Origin: JBEIJQ01 sp040380145
GTDB lineage: Bacteria > Bacteroidota > Bacteroidia > Chitinophagales > Saprospiraceae
Reading direction: 5' to 3'
Assembly (NCBI GenBank): GCA_040380145.1
Contig: JBEIJQ010000011.1
Location: 1 to 37,019, forward strand
Length of the DNA: 37,019 nucleotides
Position numbers and translations under genes: made by a program. The notes below the pieces were generated by a model. That model did not search any database. It saw only the letters and a program-made list of their open reading frames with translations, and was not told the DNA's origin. Shown piece after piece: positions 16,177-25,063 of the stretch (the stretch's first letter is position 1; every line of letters begins with the position of its first letter).

Positions 16177-16206
16177 TTCTTTTTTCCCTCAGACCGATAT
16201 GCGCCC

Positions 16207-17610
16207 ATGAGCCGATTGTTTTTTTTGCTGGCCCTGTCTTGCCTCGGCGCGATCGGCCCCGTATCTGCCCAAGCATCCGACGACGATGCGTTCGCTATCC
16301 GCGGACTATACGACGATGTGCTCACCCGATCCTCCTGCCATGAATGGCTCCGGCATCTCTGCAAGCGGATCGGGCATCGGGCTTCTGGCACCGGCGCTTA
16401 CCTGTCGGCCGTAGAATACACCCGCCAGATGCTCGACTCCATCGGCTGCGACACCGTTTGGCTGCAACCGGTGATGGTGCCCCACTGGGATAGGGGCTCG
16501 GTGGAAAAGGCCCGTATCGTGCAATCCCGCCAGATCGGTACACAGGAACTGTCGGTGGCCGCTCTGGGCGGTTCCGCCGCCACGCCGGTGCTCGGCGTCA
16601 CCGGTGAAGTGATCGAGGTGCACAGTTTGGACGAACTGGAAGCGATGCGCCCCGAGCAGGTCAAAGGCAAGATCGTGTTTTTCAACCGTCCGATGGATCC
16701 CAAGCAGATTTCGGCCTTTGCGGCCTACGGAGGTGCCGTCGATCAGCGCGGATCGGGGCCCAATCTGGCCGCCAAGATGGGCGCCATCGCCTGCCTGACC
16801 CGCTCGATGACGCTGAAATTCGACGATGTGCCCCACTCGGGCGCCACGAATTTCGAGGACGGTGTAGCGCCGATCCCCGCCGCGGGCTTGGGCATCCAAA
16901 GCGCCGAAATGCTCAGCGCCCTGTTGAAAAAAGAAGCCAAAGTGACAGTCAACCTGCAGCTCGATTGCCACCGCATGCCCGATGTACTGGCCTACAATGT
17001 GATCGGCGAGATCTTCGGCTCCCGATTCCCCAACGAGATCATCGCCGTGGGCGGCCACTTGGACTCTTGGGACATCGGCGAGGGCGCCCACGACGACGGC
17101 ACGGGCTGTGTCCAGTCCATGGAAGTGCTCCACGCTTTCCGGCGGATGGGCATGCGGCCCCAACGCACCCTGCGCTGCGTGCTCTTCGCCAACGAGGAAT
17201 TCGGTCTGCGCGGCGCCAAACGCTACGCCGAAGCGGCGGCCGCCGACAAGACCCGCCGCCACATCGCCGCCATCGAATCCGACGGCGGCGGACACACGCC
17301 CCGCGGTTTTTCAGTGGACGGGACGGAACAGTTGCTCGGGCGCAATTTCAAGCGGACTCTGGAATGGCGCAACCTCTTGGCTCCCTTCGGAGCGGCCGAC
17401 CTCGATCGGGGCTACTCCGGTGCGGACATCGGCCCCCTGCGCCCGCAGGATGTGCTGCTCTTCGGCTTTCGGCCCGACTCGCAACGCTACTTCGATTACC
17501 ACCACGCCCGCACCGATGTGTTCGAAAATGTCCACAAAAGGGAACTCGAACTGGGCGCGGCGGCCATGCTCTCGCTGGTCTGGCTGCTCGATACCTACGG
17601 GGTGCAGTGA
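16207..17610 (+). CDS. Secreted M28 family peptidase, carboxypeptidase Q-like, with inserted PA-like domain
   Basis: A 467-aa protein with a signal peptide (residues 1-21, cleavage near VSAQA). Residues about 120-250 look like an inserted PA domain, as in carboxypeptidase Q-type M28 enzymes. Metal and catalytic residues are in order: His284 with Asp286 (GGHLDSW), Asp296 (GAHDDGTG), Glu330/331 (FANEEFGL), Asp359 (ESDGGG) and His432/433 (YHHARTD). It should cleave peptides or dipeptides in the periplasm or outside. It differs clearly from the M28 protein at 5662, so the pair is not a recent duplication. Probably co-transcribed with serine palmitoyltransferase (30-base gap), without an obvious functional link. 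Confidence 0.9.
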   Translation: MSRLFFLLALSCLGAIGPVSAQASDDDAFAIRGLYDDVLTRSSCHEWLRHLCKRIGHRASGTGAYLSAVEYTRQMLDSIGCDTVWLQPVMVPHWDRGSVEKARIVQSRQIGTQELSVAALGGSAATPVLGVTGEVIEVHSLDELEAMRPEQVKGKIVFFNRPMDPKQISAFAAYGGAVDQRGSGPNLAAKMGAIACLTRSMTLKFDDVPHSGATNFEDGVAPIPAAGLGIQSAEMLSALLKKEAKVTVNLQLDCHRMPDVLAYNVIGEIFGSRFPNEIIAVGGHLDSWDIGEGAHDDGTGCVQSMEVLHAFRRMGMRPQRTLRCVLFANEEFGLRGAKRYAEAAAADKTRRHIAAIESDGGGHTPRGFSVDGTEQLLGRNFKRTLEWRNLLAPFGAADLDRGYSGADIGPLRPQDVLLFGFRPDSQRYFDYHHARTDVFENVHKRELELGAAAMLSLVWLLDTYGVQ

Positions 17611-17643
17611 GCTTCGGCCGGAAAGAAATCCACGGGCTGCCGC

Positions 17644-18255
17644 TCAATAGCCCAAGTCGGTGCAGACCAACCGCTCCAATTCGACAGCTTTCCGTTCGGG
17701 CCGACCGCGGTTGTTCCAAATCGCGTTGACCTCGCGTTCGAACACCCCGCGGTGACCGACGCCCCGCTCGTTTCCGTCCTCGGTGGAGATGCACCAGCCG
17801 AAATCCACGCGGAACTTTCGGAACGAACCGTTCTGGACCATCAGGGCGGTGTAACCGTCCACGGAAACATAAAAGACCTCCACGCAGAAACCGCTTTTTT
17901 CCAAGGGAAAAATATGTCCGCCCACCCGCCGATTGGCCCGGTAAAACTGCTCTACCGAGGGGTTTTCGTCGGCACAATCGCCCACGCAGGAAACATAGTT
18001 CTCCAACGCGAGGGCCTCCCGGAGCATTTCACGGTACGGTTCGCCCTCTGTCGGCGACAGGTCCGACGAACGCAGCAGCGCTCTCAATTCCCCCGCCAAC
18101 GCGCCTATGTCGAGATACAAACGCCGACAGGCCGCCCGGTCCGTCGCGACGGACCGAAATTCCCGCGCGAGGCCATTCAACCGGCCATCGTACACGGACA
18201 CATCGGAGGGCGCCGGCGCAGCCCCAAAGAGCCACGCTAAAAAAAACAGGGTCAT
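17644..18255 (-). CDS. Small exported protein of unknown function
   Basis: I do not recognise this 203-aa protein. It opens with a short hydrophobic signal-like stretch (LFFLAWLFGAAPA) after ATG 18255. The rest is mixed, with acidic and basic residues, several Cys (CVGDC near 90, others toward the C terminus) and no transmembrane segment, so it may be periplasmic with disulfides. A perfect -7 element (18300-18307) lies 45 bases upstream, which supports it as a real gene. It converges with the M28 gene (33-base gap). The region upstream to 18471 is very A/T-rich and otherwise empty. Confidence 0.7.
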   Translation of the reverse strand: MTLFFLAWLFGAAPAPSDVSVYDGRLNGLAREFRSVATDRAACRRLYLDIGALAGELRALLRSSDLSPTEGEPYREMLREALALENYVSCVGDCADENPSVEQFYRANRRVGGHIFPLEKSGFCVEVFYVSVDGYTALMVQNGSFRKFRVDFGWCISTEDGNERGVGHRGVFEREVNAIWNNRGRPERKAVELERLVCTDLGY

Positions 18256-18299
18256 GGTTTTTTGTGTTTCCAGGGAGTCTCTTGAAAAAAAGGTCTCTG

Positions 18300-18307
18300 C
18301 AAATATA
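18300..18307 (-). promoter_or_regulatory. -7 promoter element (TATATTTG) for the small exported protein
   Basis: Exact TAnnTTTG match on the minus strand in an A/T-rich gap, about 38 bases from predicted transcript start to ATG 18255. The same TATATTTGCAG string precedes secDF. Confidence 0.6.
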
Positions 18308-18471
18308 GTATTTTTTTATAAAAAAATTTTGTTTTTTAAATAAACAAGAAAAATAACGAAATTCGAAAAATTATGTTTTTGACTTATCCCTGAACGGATC
18401 GCACATGCCAATGCCGACCGAACGAAAATCCACCAAAAGATCAAGTCCGATTTTGTGTCGCGGCTGTGCCG

Positions 18472-20850
18472 TCACTTCAACAGCACCAGTTTCGTGACGA
18501 AGGTTTCCTGTCCGTCGGTGCTGGAGCTGAACACGAGATAGACCCCGGAATTGGCCCGACGGCCGTTGTAGTCGTTTCCGTCCCAGACCATTTGTCCGCC
18601 GAGCGCTTGGGTTTCGTACACCAAAGTGCCGCTGATATCGGTGATCTTGATCCAAGCGTCCCGGACCAGTCCGCGGATAGCGATCGGCCCGGTATAATCG
18701 GGGCGCACGGGGTTGGGGAAAGCGTAGGCCTGGTTGGCAACATGGGTTTCCCCGCCGGTGGTGGCGGTTGTCCGATACGATAGAATGCCCTTTTCGGTGC
18801 CGATGAAGAGTTCGCCCGTGCGCCCGTTCAGGGCAAGACAGGCGATGGAATTGTCGAAAAGCGGACTGTTCTGCACGGTGAAGTGCTCGATCTGCTCTTC
18901 GCCGTCGGAGGAAACAAGGAACAGGCCGTTGTCGGTACCGATCCATTTTCGGTTGGCCCCGTCCACTTGGATGCAGCGCACATTTTCGCTTTCGAGGAGG
19001 TAGCGGTTGAAATCGTCGCGGGTGACGACCGGGCGATAGCCGGGGCAGGAACCGTCGAAGAGGTTGGAGCCGCACTGGAAGATGGTGATGCCCTGCTGGG
19101 TGCCCACCCATACATCGCCGTTGAGGTCCACGGCCAAGCAATTCGCCTCGCCGGTGGGCAGTTCGGTATTGGCCGGCGAGAGAGTCACATAGCGATCGTC
19201 GTTGGGATTGTCGAGATCGGCCCCGCTGTCGTACACCAACAAATTGGAGGGATTGAGGGTAAACCACTTGTAGCCGTTGCGGTCAACGGCCAATTTGGCC
19301 ACATTGTTGAAGGGGCATGCGAACCCCCGCCAGGTGCCGTCGCGCTTGCGGACGCACACCGGGGCGGTGGGAGAAAGGGAAGCGCCCACCCAAAGGTTTC
19401 CCTCACGGTCGAAATCCACGCCGAAACTACGGGCCGGGCCGACGACGCCGGGGCCGCGAAGGGGAGTTCCGCCACCGGTGAAGGTTTGAAATCCATCTCC
19501 GTCGAACCGAATGGGGCCATCGCCGAAAGTGGCGAAAAAAACCTCTTCGGTGATCGGATCGGCCGCCACGGACAAAAAATCGAACACCGTGGAGTCCAAC
19601 AACACGCTGTCGGTCTGCAGATTGTAATTGATCCAGGCTCCGTTGTGGAGCCTGTACACGCCGTTGCCGTTGAAGGCCGGCTGGATGTAATCCGTACCGC
19701 CGGAGGCCACCCAGAGATCTCCGTTGGGGGCCACTTCCATGTCGAAAGCCGTGATCCAGGCCGGCGCATTGGGCACGAAGCGCTGCTGTGCGGACGTGTA
19801 AGCGTCCATTTGCAAGGCGCCGTAAAAGTAGTCGGCGATCCAGATCTGCCCGTTGCCAGCGTGCACGGCGCGATAGGGCGAACTGATCAGCGCCGGGTTG
19901 AACATGTTCCAGTACCTGCCGCCCGGTTCGATCATCGCCACCAGTCCGCCCGCGACGAGGACCATCCGCTCACCGTTGGGATCGGTGTCGAGGCTCCGAA
20001 CGGTTGTGCCGGGTGCATAAAACGCCGAAGTTTGTCCGCTGAAACCGTCCTGAACGGCAAAGTCCTGCCAGTTCCAACCGTCGGAACTGAACCTCACCGT
20101 ATCGTCGAAGTCGGCGAACAAGCGGCCGTCGAAGGGTTCGATGCATCGCGTGTCGTAGTTGGCCGGCAGGCCGATACCGCCCAACGGCTGCCAGTTCGCC
20201 CAATCGTTGGGCAGCAGCTGGCTTCGTTCCATTCGCCGGATCTTCTGACCGGAGGCGGCATAGTAGTGGTCGCCGAAAACGGCCACGGACAGCACGGGAT
20301 CCGGGGAGAAGGCGGTGAAACGGATTTCGGCCCGAGCCATGTCGAGAAGCAGTACGCCGAGGTTGGTGGCCAACAAAGCGTTTTCCCCATCGAAAGCCAC
20401 ATGGTTGATCGTCTTGTCCCCCGGGACCAAACTTTGCAACAGGTCGGGCACATTGCGGACCGCCCCGTCCTTCCACAGGTCGAGGTTGCCGTTTTCGTAG
20501 GCGATCAGCAGCGTGCCGTTGTTGCGGTTGAAGCGGATCAGCCGCACACCGGCATCGGACAGTCCCGACACTTTGTGAAGGAAGGTATAGGCGTAATCGG
20601 CTTTGTCAACGGCAAAAACGGCCCAAGGCGTGGCAAAAAAAACCGACTCGTCGCTTTGGGTCACCCCCACGCAGTAATTGTGCGGCAGATAGGCGCTCCA
20701 TTGTCCGATGGGTACGGACTGTGCCTTTGCGGGGGCGTGGGCCGAAGCCCAGCACAACAGGAAAAGGGCGGTGCGGCAAAAATTCAGCAGCCCCTCGGCC
20801 GCTCGGCCCAGAGCCGACATCATCCTTGTGTGGGGCATTTTCACGAACAT
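18472..20850 (-). CDS. porZ: PorZ, type IX secretion system attachment-complex protein with two beta-propellers and T9SS C-terminal domain
   Basis: About 792 aa from ATG 20850; the frame is open to an ATG at 20889, and the signal peptide proper begins near ATG 20823. After the signal peptide (ending AHAPAKAQ) the opening IGQWSAYLPHN and ATPWAVFAVD match the PorZ family start. Repeated propeller-blade signatures follow along the chain (GDLWVASGG, GNLWVGAS, GDVWVGTQQGI, KWIGTDNGLF, ELFIGTEKGI). The last ~80 residues form a T9SS sorting domain (AFPNPVRPDYTGP to TKLVLLK). In Porphyromonas gingivalis PorZ (about 776 aa) sits at the surface with PorU, PorV and PorQ and delivers anionic LPS to cargo. 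It is divergent from the LysM gene, with overlapping 5' ends. Confidence 0.85.
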   Translation of the reverse strand: MFVKMPHTRMMSALGRAAEGLLNFCRTALFLLCWASAHAPAKAQSVPIGQWSAYLPHNYCVGVTQSDESVFFATPWAVFAVDKADYAYTFLHKVSGLSDAGVRLIRFNRNNGTLLIAYENGNLDLWKDGAVRNVPDLLQSLVPGDKTINHVAFDGENALLATNLGVLLLDMARAEIRFTAFSPDPVLSVAVFGDHYYAASGQKIRRMERSQLLPNDWANWQPLGGIGLPANYDTRCIEPFDGRLFADFDDTVRFSSDGWNWQDFAVQDGFSGQTSAFYAPGTTVRSLDTDPNGERMVLVAGGLVAMIEPGGRYWNMFNPALISSPYRAVHAGNGQIWIADYFYGALQMDAYTSAQQRFVPNAPAWITAFDMEVAPNGDLWVASGGTDYIQPAFNGNGVYRLHNGAWINYNLQTDSVLLDSTVFDFLSVAADPITEEVFFATFGDGPIRFDGDGFQTFTGGGTPLRGPGVVGPARSFGVDFDREGNLWVGASLSPTAPVCVRKRDGTWRGFACPFNNVAKLAVDRNGYKWFTLNPSNLLVYDSGADLDNPNDDRYVTLSPANTELPTGEANCLAVDLNGDVWVGTQQGITIFQCGSNLFDGSCPGYRPVVTRDDFNRYLLESENVRCIQVDGANRKWIGTDNGLFLVSSDGEEQIEHFTVQNSPLFDNSIACLALNGRTGELFIGTEKGILSYRTTATTGGETHVANQAYAFPNPVRPDYTGPIAIRGLVRDAWIKITDISGTLVYETQALGGQMVWDGNDYNGRRANSGVYLVFSSSTDGQETFVTKLVLLK

Positions 20851-20864
20851 TGGGAAAAAAACAA

Positions 20865-20872
20865 TAATTTTG
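20865..20872 (+). promoter_or_regulatory. -7 promoter element (TAATTTTG) for the LysM protein
   Basis: Exact TAnnTTTG match on the plus strand, 53 bases before ATG 20926. It sits on the opposite side of the minus-strand TAATTTTG at 20905-20912, so RNA polymerases leaving the two promoters would pass over one another's site. Confidence 0.5.
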
Positions 20873-20904
20873 CGGTTGAAAATATACAACTAGCCTAAAG
20901 GGCA

Positions 20905-20912
20905 CAAAATTA
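20905..20912 (-). promoter_or_regulatory. -7 promoter element (TAATTTTG) for porZ
   Basis: Exact TAnnTTTG match on the minus strand, 15 bases before ATG 20889 and 54 before ATG 20850. It lies only 13 bases upstream of the LysM gene's start codon, so the two divergent transcripts would overlap at their 5' ends. Confidence 0.5.
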
Positions 20913-20925
20913 CACACAAGTTGCC

Positions 20926-22842
20926 ATGAGAACGACTGTCATTTCCGTTTCTCTGGCGGCGGCCCTTATGTGGGCTGTTGCCGCCAAGGCCCAAACGATC
21001 ATCGGCTTCGAAAAAGGCCCATGCACGCACCATCTTTTTTACGGGCACATCGGCGCGGGACCTTCCGGTTTTTCCGATTTCCACCTGCAACTCGACGATA
21101 CGACCGTGCTCGTGGCACGGGTGGTGCTTTCTCCGGATTCCCGCATCGAAGCCGCAGCCCGGCCCACAAAGACCCTCGGCTGCGAAAACCGGAACATCAC
21201 CCTTGCCGAGATACGCGACATCAATTCAGGGACGCTCAACGCCCGGTTCCTCGAACCGGACGGCAAGCAGTATCCGATCAACCAACTGTCGCTGATCATC
21301 GAAACAGACCGGTATTTCAAATATGTGTGTCCGGGATACGGCCTGTATTTCGATCTCATCACGCAAGCGGCTCCGGAGACAGACATCAGCTTGTCGGGTT
21401 CCCGGTTGCAGGCAACTTACAATGAAGCCTTTTCGATGGATGTGGGCGGAAAGGACCTCTATGGCTACTCTTGGACGGAGTTTGACTTAGATGGCAAATC
21501 CCCGACCGCGCAGGTTTATTTTATTCCGGGCATAGGTCAATACAGAACCGATTCCCCGAGCGATACCTGTGTTTTGCTGATGGTCAACGGCCAAAATGTG
21601 GAAAGTTTCCTTCAAGACTTTGCCGTCGGCAAGCAAAAATTGCGCGGCAAGATACCCGTACTACCGTCGCAAGAAACGGCCAAGCCAGCAGAAAATCCCG
21701 TTGCGACCAATGTACCCAACGGAACCGACCCCGCGGTCGATCGCCCCGACGAAAAACCCGTGCAGCCCGTATCCCAGGAACAACCCCAAAAGCCCGAGCC
21801 CACCCAAAAAACACCGCCCGTCCTATTGGGCGGCCAACTTGATCCGGGAGGATACTATACCGTTCAATCGGGCGACTACCTTTCTGCGATCGCCAAACAA
21901 TTCAATGTCTCGGTAGAAACGATCATGGGCCAGAACCGACTCGACGGCGCTCAGTTGAAAGCAGGCCAAAGACTGTTGGTCCGAGCGACCACCGGCTATA
22001 CGCCTCCTCCAACGCCCACCCCGGAGACTCCTGCTGCACCTCCGGCGGCGGCCAATGGCGTGCACATCGTCCAAAAAAACGAGACCGTTTACACAGTAGC
22101 CGAAAAATACGGCGTGCCGATCGGCACCTTGATCGAATTGAACCAACTCAACACCTTTGATCTGGTGCCGGGCCAACAAATCGTTTACAAAGCAGGTGCC
22201 GTCAAAACCGCCCCTACCGCTCAGGCGGCACGGCTCGGATTCCACATCGTGCAAAAGAGCGAAACCCTCGGCTCGATCGCAGAACGCTACAGCACGACCG
22301 TCCAAGAACTCATCGAATGGAACCGTTTGACCGACGCCAAGAATCTCCGGATTGGCCAAGAACTCAGGGTCCAACGACCCAACCCCTCCGCCCCTGCGAC
22401 AGGAAATCCGACCGCGGCAGAGCCTTTTCCTCCGTTGCCGGGCGGCAGCAACCCGACCGCGGCCACCGGAAGGCATACCGTGGAAAAAGGCCAAAACCTT
22501 TTCCGGATCGCCCAGCTGTACGGCTCCACGGTCGATGAACTCAAACGCCTCAATGGCCTCGAAGGAGACGCCGTCAAAATCGGACAGCAATTGATAGTCC
22601 CGAGCCGGGGATCGGCGGCGCAGCCACCCAAGGAAGCAGTAAAAAAACTGCCCGTGCCCGTCGAAGACGATCGCCCCGAAAAGACCGCTCCGTCCCAACC
22701 CGTCTATCATGTGGTGCAAAAAGGGGAATTCCTGAACGGGATCGCACGAAAACACGGGACATCCGCCGCGGCCCTGGTCAAACTCAACGGACTGGCCGAT
22801 GCCGACCAGATACGGCCCGGACAAAAACTGCGGGTCAAATAA
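20926..22842 (+). CDS. Exported protein with five LysM domains and a unique N-terminal domain
   Basis: A 638-aa protein with a signal peptide (1-23, ending AAKAQ). Residues 24-235 form a globular domain I cannot place, with Cys33, Cys86, Cys135 and Cys215 possibly in disulfides. A Pro/Gln/Lys/Glu-rich linker (245-300) leads to five LysM modules at about 310-353, 379-422, 439-483, 516-559 and 594-637, joined by Pro/Ala-rich spacers. LysM binds peptidoglycan (GlcNAc-containing glycans), so the protein is probably held to the cell wall in the periplasm. No catalytic domain follows the LysM array, so it may be a scaffold or adaptor. Divergent from porZ; tatC follows after 57 bases with its own promoter element. 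Confidence 0.88.
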   Translation: MRTTVISVSLAAALMWAVAAKAQTIIGFEKGPCTHHLFYGHIGAGPSGFSDFHLQLDDTTVLVARVVLSPDSRIEAAARPTKTLGCENRNITLAEIRDINSGTLNARFLEPDGKQYPINQLSLIIETDRYFKYVCPGYGLYFDLITQAAPETDISLSGSRLQATYNEAFSMDVGGKDLYGYSWTEFDLDGKSPTAQVYFIPGIGQYRTDSPSDTCVLLMVNGQNVESFLQDFAVGKQKLRGKIPVLPSQETAKPAENPVATNVPNGTDPAVDRPDEKPVQPVSQEQPQKPEPTQKTPPVLLGGQLDPGGYYTVQSGDYLSAIAKQFNVSVETIMGQNRLDGAQLKAGQRLLVRATTGYTPPPTPTPETPAAPPAAANGVHIVQKNETVYTVAEKYGVPIGTLIELNQLNTFDLVPGQQIVYKAGAVKTAPTAQAARLGFHIVQKSETLGSIAERYSTTVQELIEWNRLTDAKNLRIGQELRVQRPNPSAPATGNPTAAEPFPPLPGGSNPTAATGRHTVEKGQNLFRIAQLYGSTVDELKRLNGLEGDAVKIGQQLIVPSRGSAAQPPKEAVKKLPVPVEDDRPEKTAPSQPVYHVVQKGEFLNGIARKHGTSAAALVKLNGLADADQIRPGQKLRVK

Positions 22843-22866
22843 TAACCGATTTCCATCGCGGGGAAA

Positions 22867-22874
22867 TACCTTTG
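22867..22874 (+). promoter_or_regulatory. -7 promoter element (TACCTTTG) for tatC
   Basis: Exact TAnnTTTG match, 25 bases before the tatC ATG at 22900 and 24 bases after the LysM gene's stop, which suggests tatC can be transcribed separately. Confidence 0.55.
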
Positions 22875-22899
22875 CGCCCCGAAACACCCCTGCCACGAT

Positions 22900-23721
22900 A
22901 TGTCCAAAGGCCCCCAAGAAATGAGTTTTTTCGAGCATTTGGATGCTTTGCGGGGGCATCTGTTCCGCGCCGTGCTCGCCGTTGTGGCCTGCGCCGGAGC
23001 TTGGCTCTATTTCAAGGATTTTTTGTTCGGCCAGATCATTTTCGGTCCGATGAACGCCGATTTCCCGACATACCGTCTGATGTGCTGGCTCTCCCGGACC
23101 ACCTCGGACTCCGATGCGCTGTGCATCCATCCACCGTTCAAAGACACGTTTTTCCAAGCGATCGGAGTCGGCGAAACCTTCATGATCCACCTGAAAGCCT
23201 CCATTTTCATGGGCATTTTGGTGGCCTTTCCGTACATCCTTTGGGAGTTTTGGCGGTTCGTGCGGCCAGGCCTGCACGAAAAAGAGCAGTACAGCACCCG
23301 CGGGGTCGTTTTCGCCTGCACCCTGCTGTTCATGTTGGGCACGGCCTTCGGTTATTTTGTGGCGATGCCGTTGGCAGCCAATTTTTTGATCAACTACACG
23401 TTGCCGCTCACCGAAAACAAACCCACGGTGGACTCCTTCGTCAATTTCGTGCTGATGATGACCCTGCCCATCGGACTGATCTTCGAATTGCCGGTGGTCG
23501 TGTACTTTTTGTCAAAATTGGGCCTGATTACGCATCGGTTCATGCGGCAATACCGTCGCCACGCCATCGTGGTGCTCATGATCGCCGCCGGCGTGATCAC
23601 CCCGTCGCCCGACCTTTTCAGTCAATTGCTCGTGTTCGTCCCCCTGTACGGCCTGTACGAATTGAGCATTCTCGTGGCCAAGCGCGAAACACTCAAGATC
23701 GAAAAAGCGTTGGACGATTGA
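22900..23721 (+). CDS. tatC: Sec-independent (Tat) translocase subunit TatC
   Basis: A 273-aa inner-membrane protein with six predicted membrane segments. It recognises twin-arginine signal peptides and forms the core of the folded-protein translocase with TatA/B. The N-terminal signature MSFFEHLDALRGHLFRA (8-24) and the cytoplasmic-loop motif FWRFVRPGLHEKE (about 116-128) are present, as is the late ITPSPDLFSQ segment. The first periplasmic loop (about 48-90) is longer than in E. coli TatC, which I recall as common in Bacteroidota. No tatA/B is adjacent. The next gene starts 49 bases downstream without a clear promoter. Confidence 0.95.
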   Translation: MSKGPQEMSFFEHLDALRGHLFRAVLAVVACAGAWLYFKDFLFGQIIFGPMNADFPTYRLMCWLSRTTSDSDALCIHPPFKDTFFQAIGVGETFMIHLKASIFMGILVAFPYILWEFWRFVRPGLHEKEQYSTRGVVFACTLLFMLGTAFGYFVAMPLAANFLINYTLPLTENKPTVDSFVNFVLMMTLPIGLIFELPVVVYFLSKLGLITHRFMRQYRRHAIVVLMIAAGVITPSPDLFSQLLVFVPLYGLYELSILVAKRETLKIEKALDD

Positions 23722-23770
23722 TCGCAGCCGAAATCCGGCGCTCTTCCCTGAACAACCAAAAACCGACGAC

Positions 23771-25063
23771 ATGCAACCGAGAATAGCCATCATAGGTGCG
23801 GGCTGCTCTGGACTGGCAGCCCTCAAAAACTGCCTCGACGCCGGTTTGCAAGATGTGGTCTGTTTCGAAAAAAACGCTGCCCTCGGAGGCAACTGGCGCT
23901 ATTCTCCCGAGGAAGGGCACTCCAGCGTCTGCGAGACCACCCACATCATCAGTTCAAAAAAAATGTCGGAATTCCCGGACTTCCCCATGCCCGAGGATTA
24001 TCCGGATTATCCCTCGCACGAACAAGTACTGCGCTACTTCGAGGATTATGCCGACCATTTCGGACTGTTGCCCCACATCCGTTTCCGGAGCGGGGTGTCG
24101 CGCGCCGAGAAAATCGCCGGAGGGCGTTGGCGGCTGACGCTCGACGACGGACAGACCGGGGAGTTCGATTTTCTGCTCGTCGCCAATGGCCACCACAGCG
24201 AGCCGCGGCACCCGGAATATCCGGGGGCGTTCACTGGTGATTACCTGCACGCCCACGGTTTCAAACATCCCCGCGACAGGCGTTTCGAGGGCAAGCGCGT
24301 GCTGGTCATCGGTGCGGGCAATTCGGGCTGCGACTGCTCGGTCGAAATCAGCCGGACGGCCGCTTTCGTGGCCATTTCGCTGCGCAAAGGACAGTACATC
24401 GTGCCCAAGTTTTTTCTCGGGCGCCCCACCGATACCTTCAATCGTTCGATGCGTTGGCTGCCGGGCTTTTTGGCCGATCCCCTGCGGCGCTTCAGCCTCT
24501 GGCTCCAAGTGGGCGATTACCGCGATTACGGCCTGCCCAAACCCGAGCATCCGCTCCTGTCGGCCCATCCCACGGTCAATTCCGAACTGTTGTACAAGAT
24601 CAAGCACGGCAAGGTGCATCCACGCCCCGGTATCGTGGGCTGGGACGGAAAAACGGTCCGCTTCGCCGACGGCAGGGCCGAAGAATACGATACCGTGGTG
24701 GCCGCCACCGGGTACAAACTGAATTTCCCCTTCTTTGGGCCCGAATTGTCCGGACTGGATTTCGAGACCCGGCAACGGGTGTCGTTGTACCTGCGCATGT
24801 TCCACCCCGAACACCCGACCCTCGTGTTCATCGGCTTGGTGCAGCCCCAAGGCGCGATCTGGCCCCTGAGCAACGCCCAGGGCAGATTGGCCGCCCGCTA
24901 TATGACCGGAAAGTGGAAGTTGCCCGACGATCTCCGCGAACGCGCTGAAAAGGATGCCGACCGAATCGCCCGGCGATTCCTCAAAGAATCCCGCCACACC
25001 GTCGAGGTGCATTTCCAAGAATATCTCGATTCCCTCGAAAAGGAAGCGCGCCGCCGCTCTTGA
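23771..25063 (+). CDS. Flavin-containing monooxygenase family protein
   Basis: A 430-aa FAD and NADPH enzyme of the FMO type. The FAD-binding GxGxxG is at residues 9-14 (IIGAGCSGLAAL) and the NADPH-binding GxGxxG at about 179-184 (VIGAGNSGCDCS). The FMO signature region lies between them (YPGAFTGDYLHAHGFKHP). An ATG-like motif (VVAATGYKLNFPF) near 312 is also typical. Such enzymes oxygenate N- or S-containing substrates or ketones. Soluble, with no signal peptide. Probably co-transcribed with tatC by spacing, with no functional link visible. The convergent gap to the next gene (25064-25207) carries two T-run/A-run palindromes around TTTCGAAA, which may serve termination. Confidence 0.88.
   Translation: MQPRIAIIGAGCSGLAALKNCLDAGLQDVVCFEKNAALGGNWRYSPEEGHSSVCETTHIISSKKMSEFPDFPMPEDYPDYPSHEQVLRYFEDYADHFGLLPHIRFRSGVSRAEKIAGGRWRLTLDDGQTGEFDFLLVANGHHSEPRHPEYPGAFTGDYLHAHGFKHPRDRRFEGKRVLVIGAGNSGCDCSVEISRTAAFVAISLRKGQYIVPKFFLGRPTDTFNRSMRWLPGFLADPLRRFSLWLQVGDYRDYGLPKPEHPLLSAHPTVNSELLYKIKHGKVHPRPGIVGWDGKTVRFADGRAEEYDTVVAATGYKLNFPFFGPELSGLDFETRQRVSLYLRMFHPEHPTLVFIGLVQPQGAIWPLSNAQGRLAARYMTGKWKLPDDLRERAEKDADRIARRFLKESRHTVEVHFQEYLDSLEKEARRRS

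Noticed and set aside
5662..17610. The two M28 peptidases (5662-6969 and 16207-17610) as a recent duplication
   Set aside because: They share only the catalytic motifs; length, prodomain and spacing between metal residues differ.
18883..20898. 671-aa plus-strand frame opposite porZ
   Set aside because: Antisense shadow with no signal peptide or repeat pattern; the minus-strand frame has clear propeller blades and a T9SS domain.
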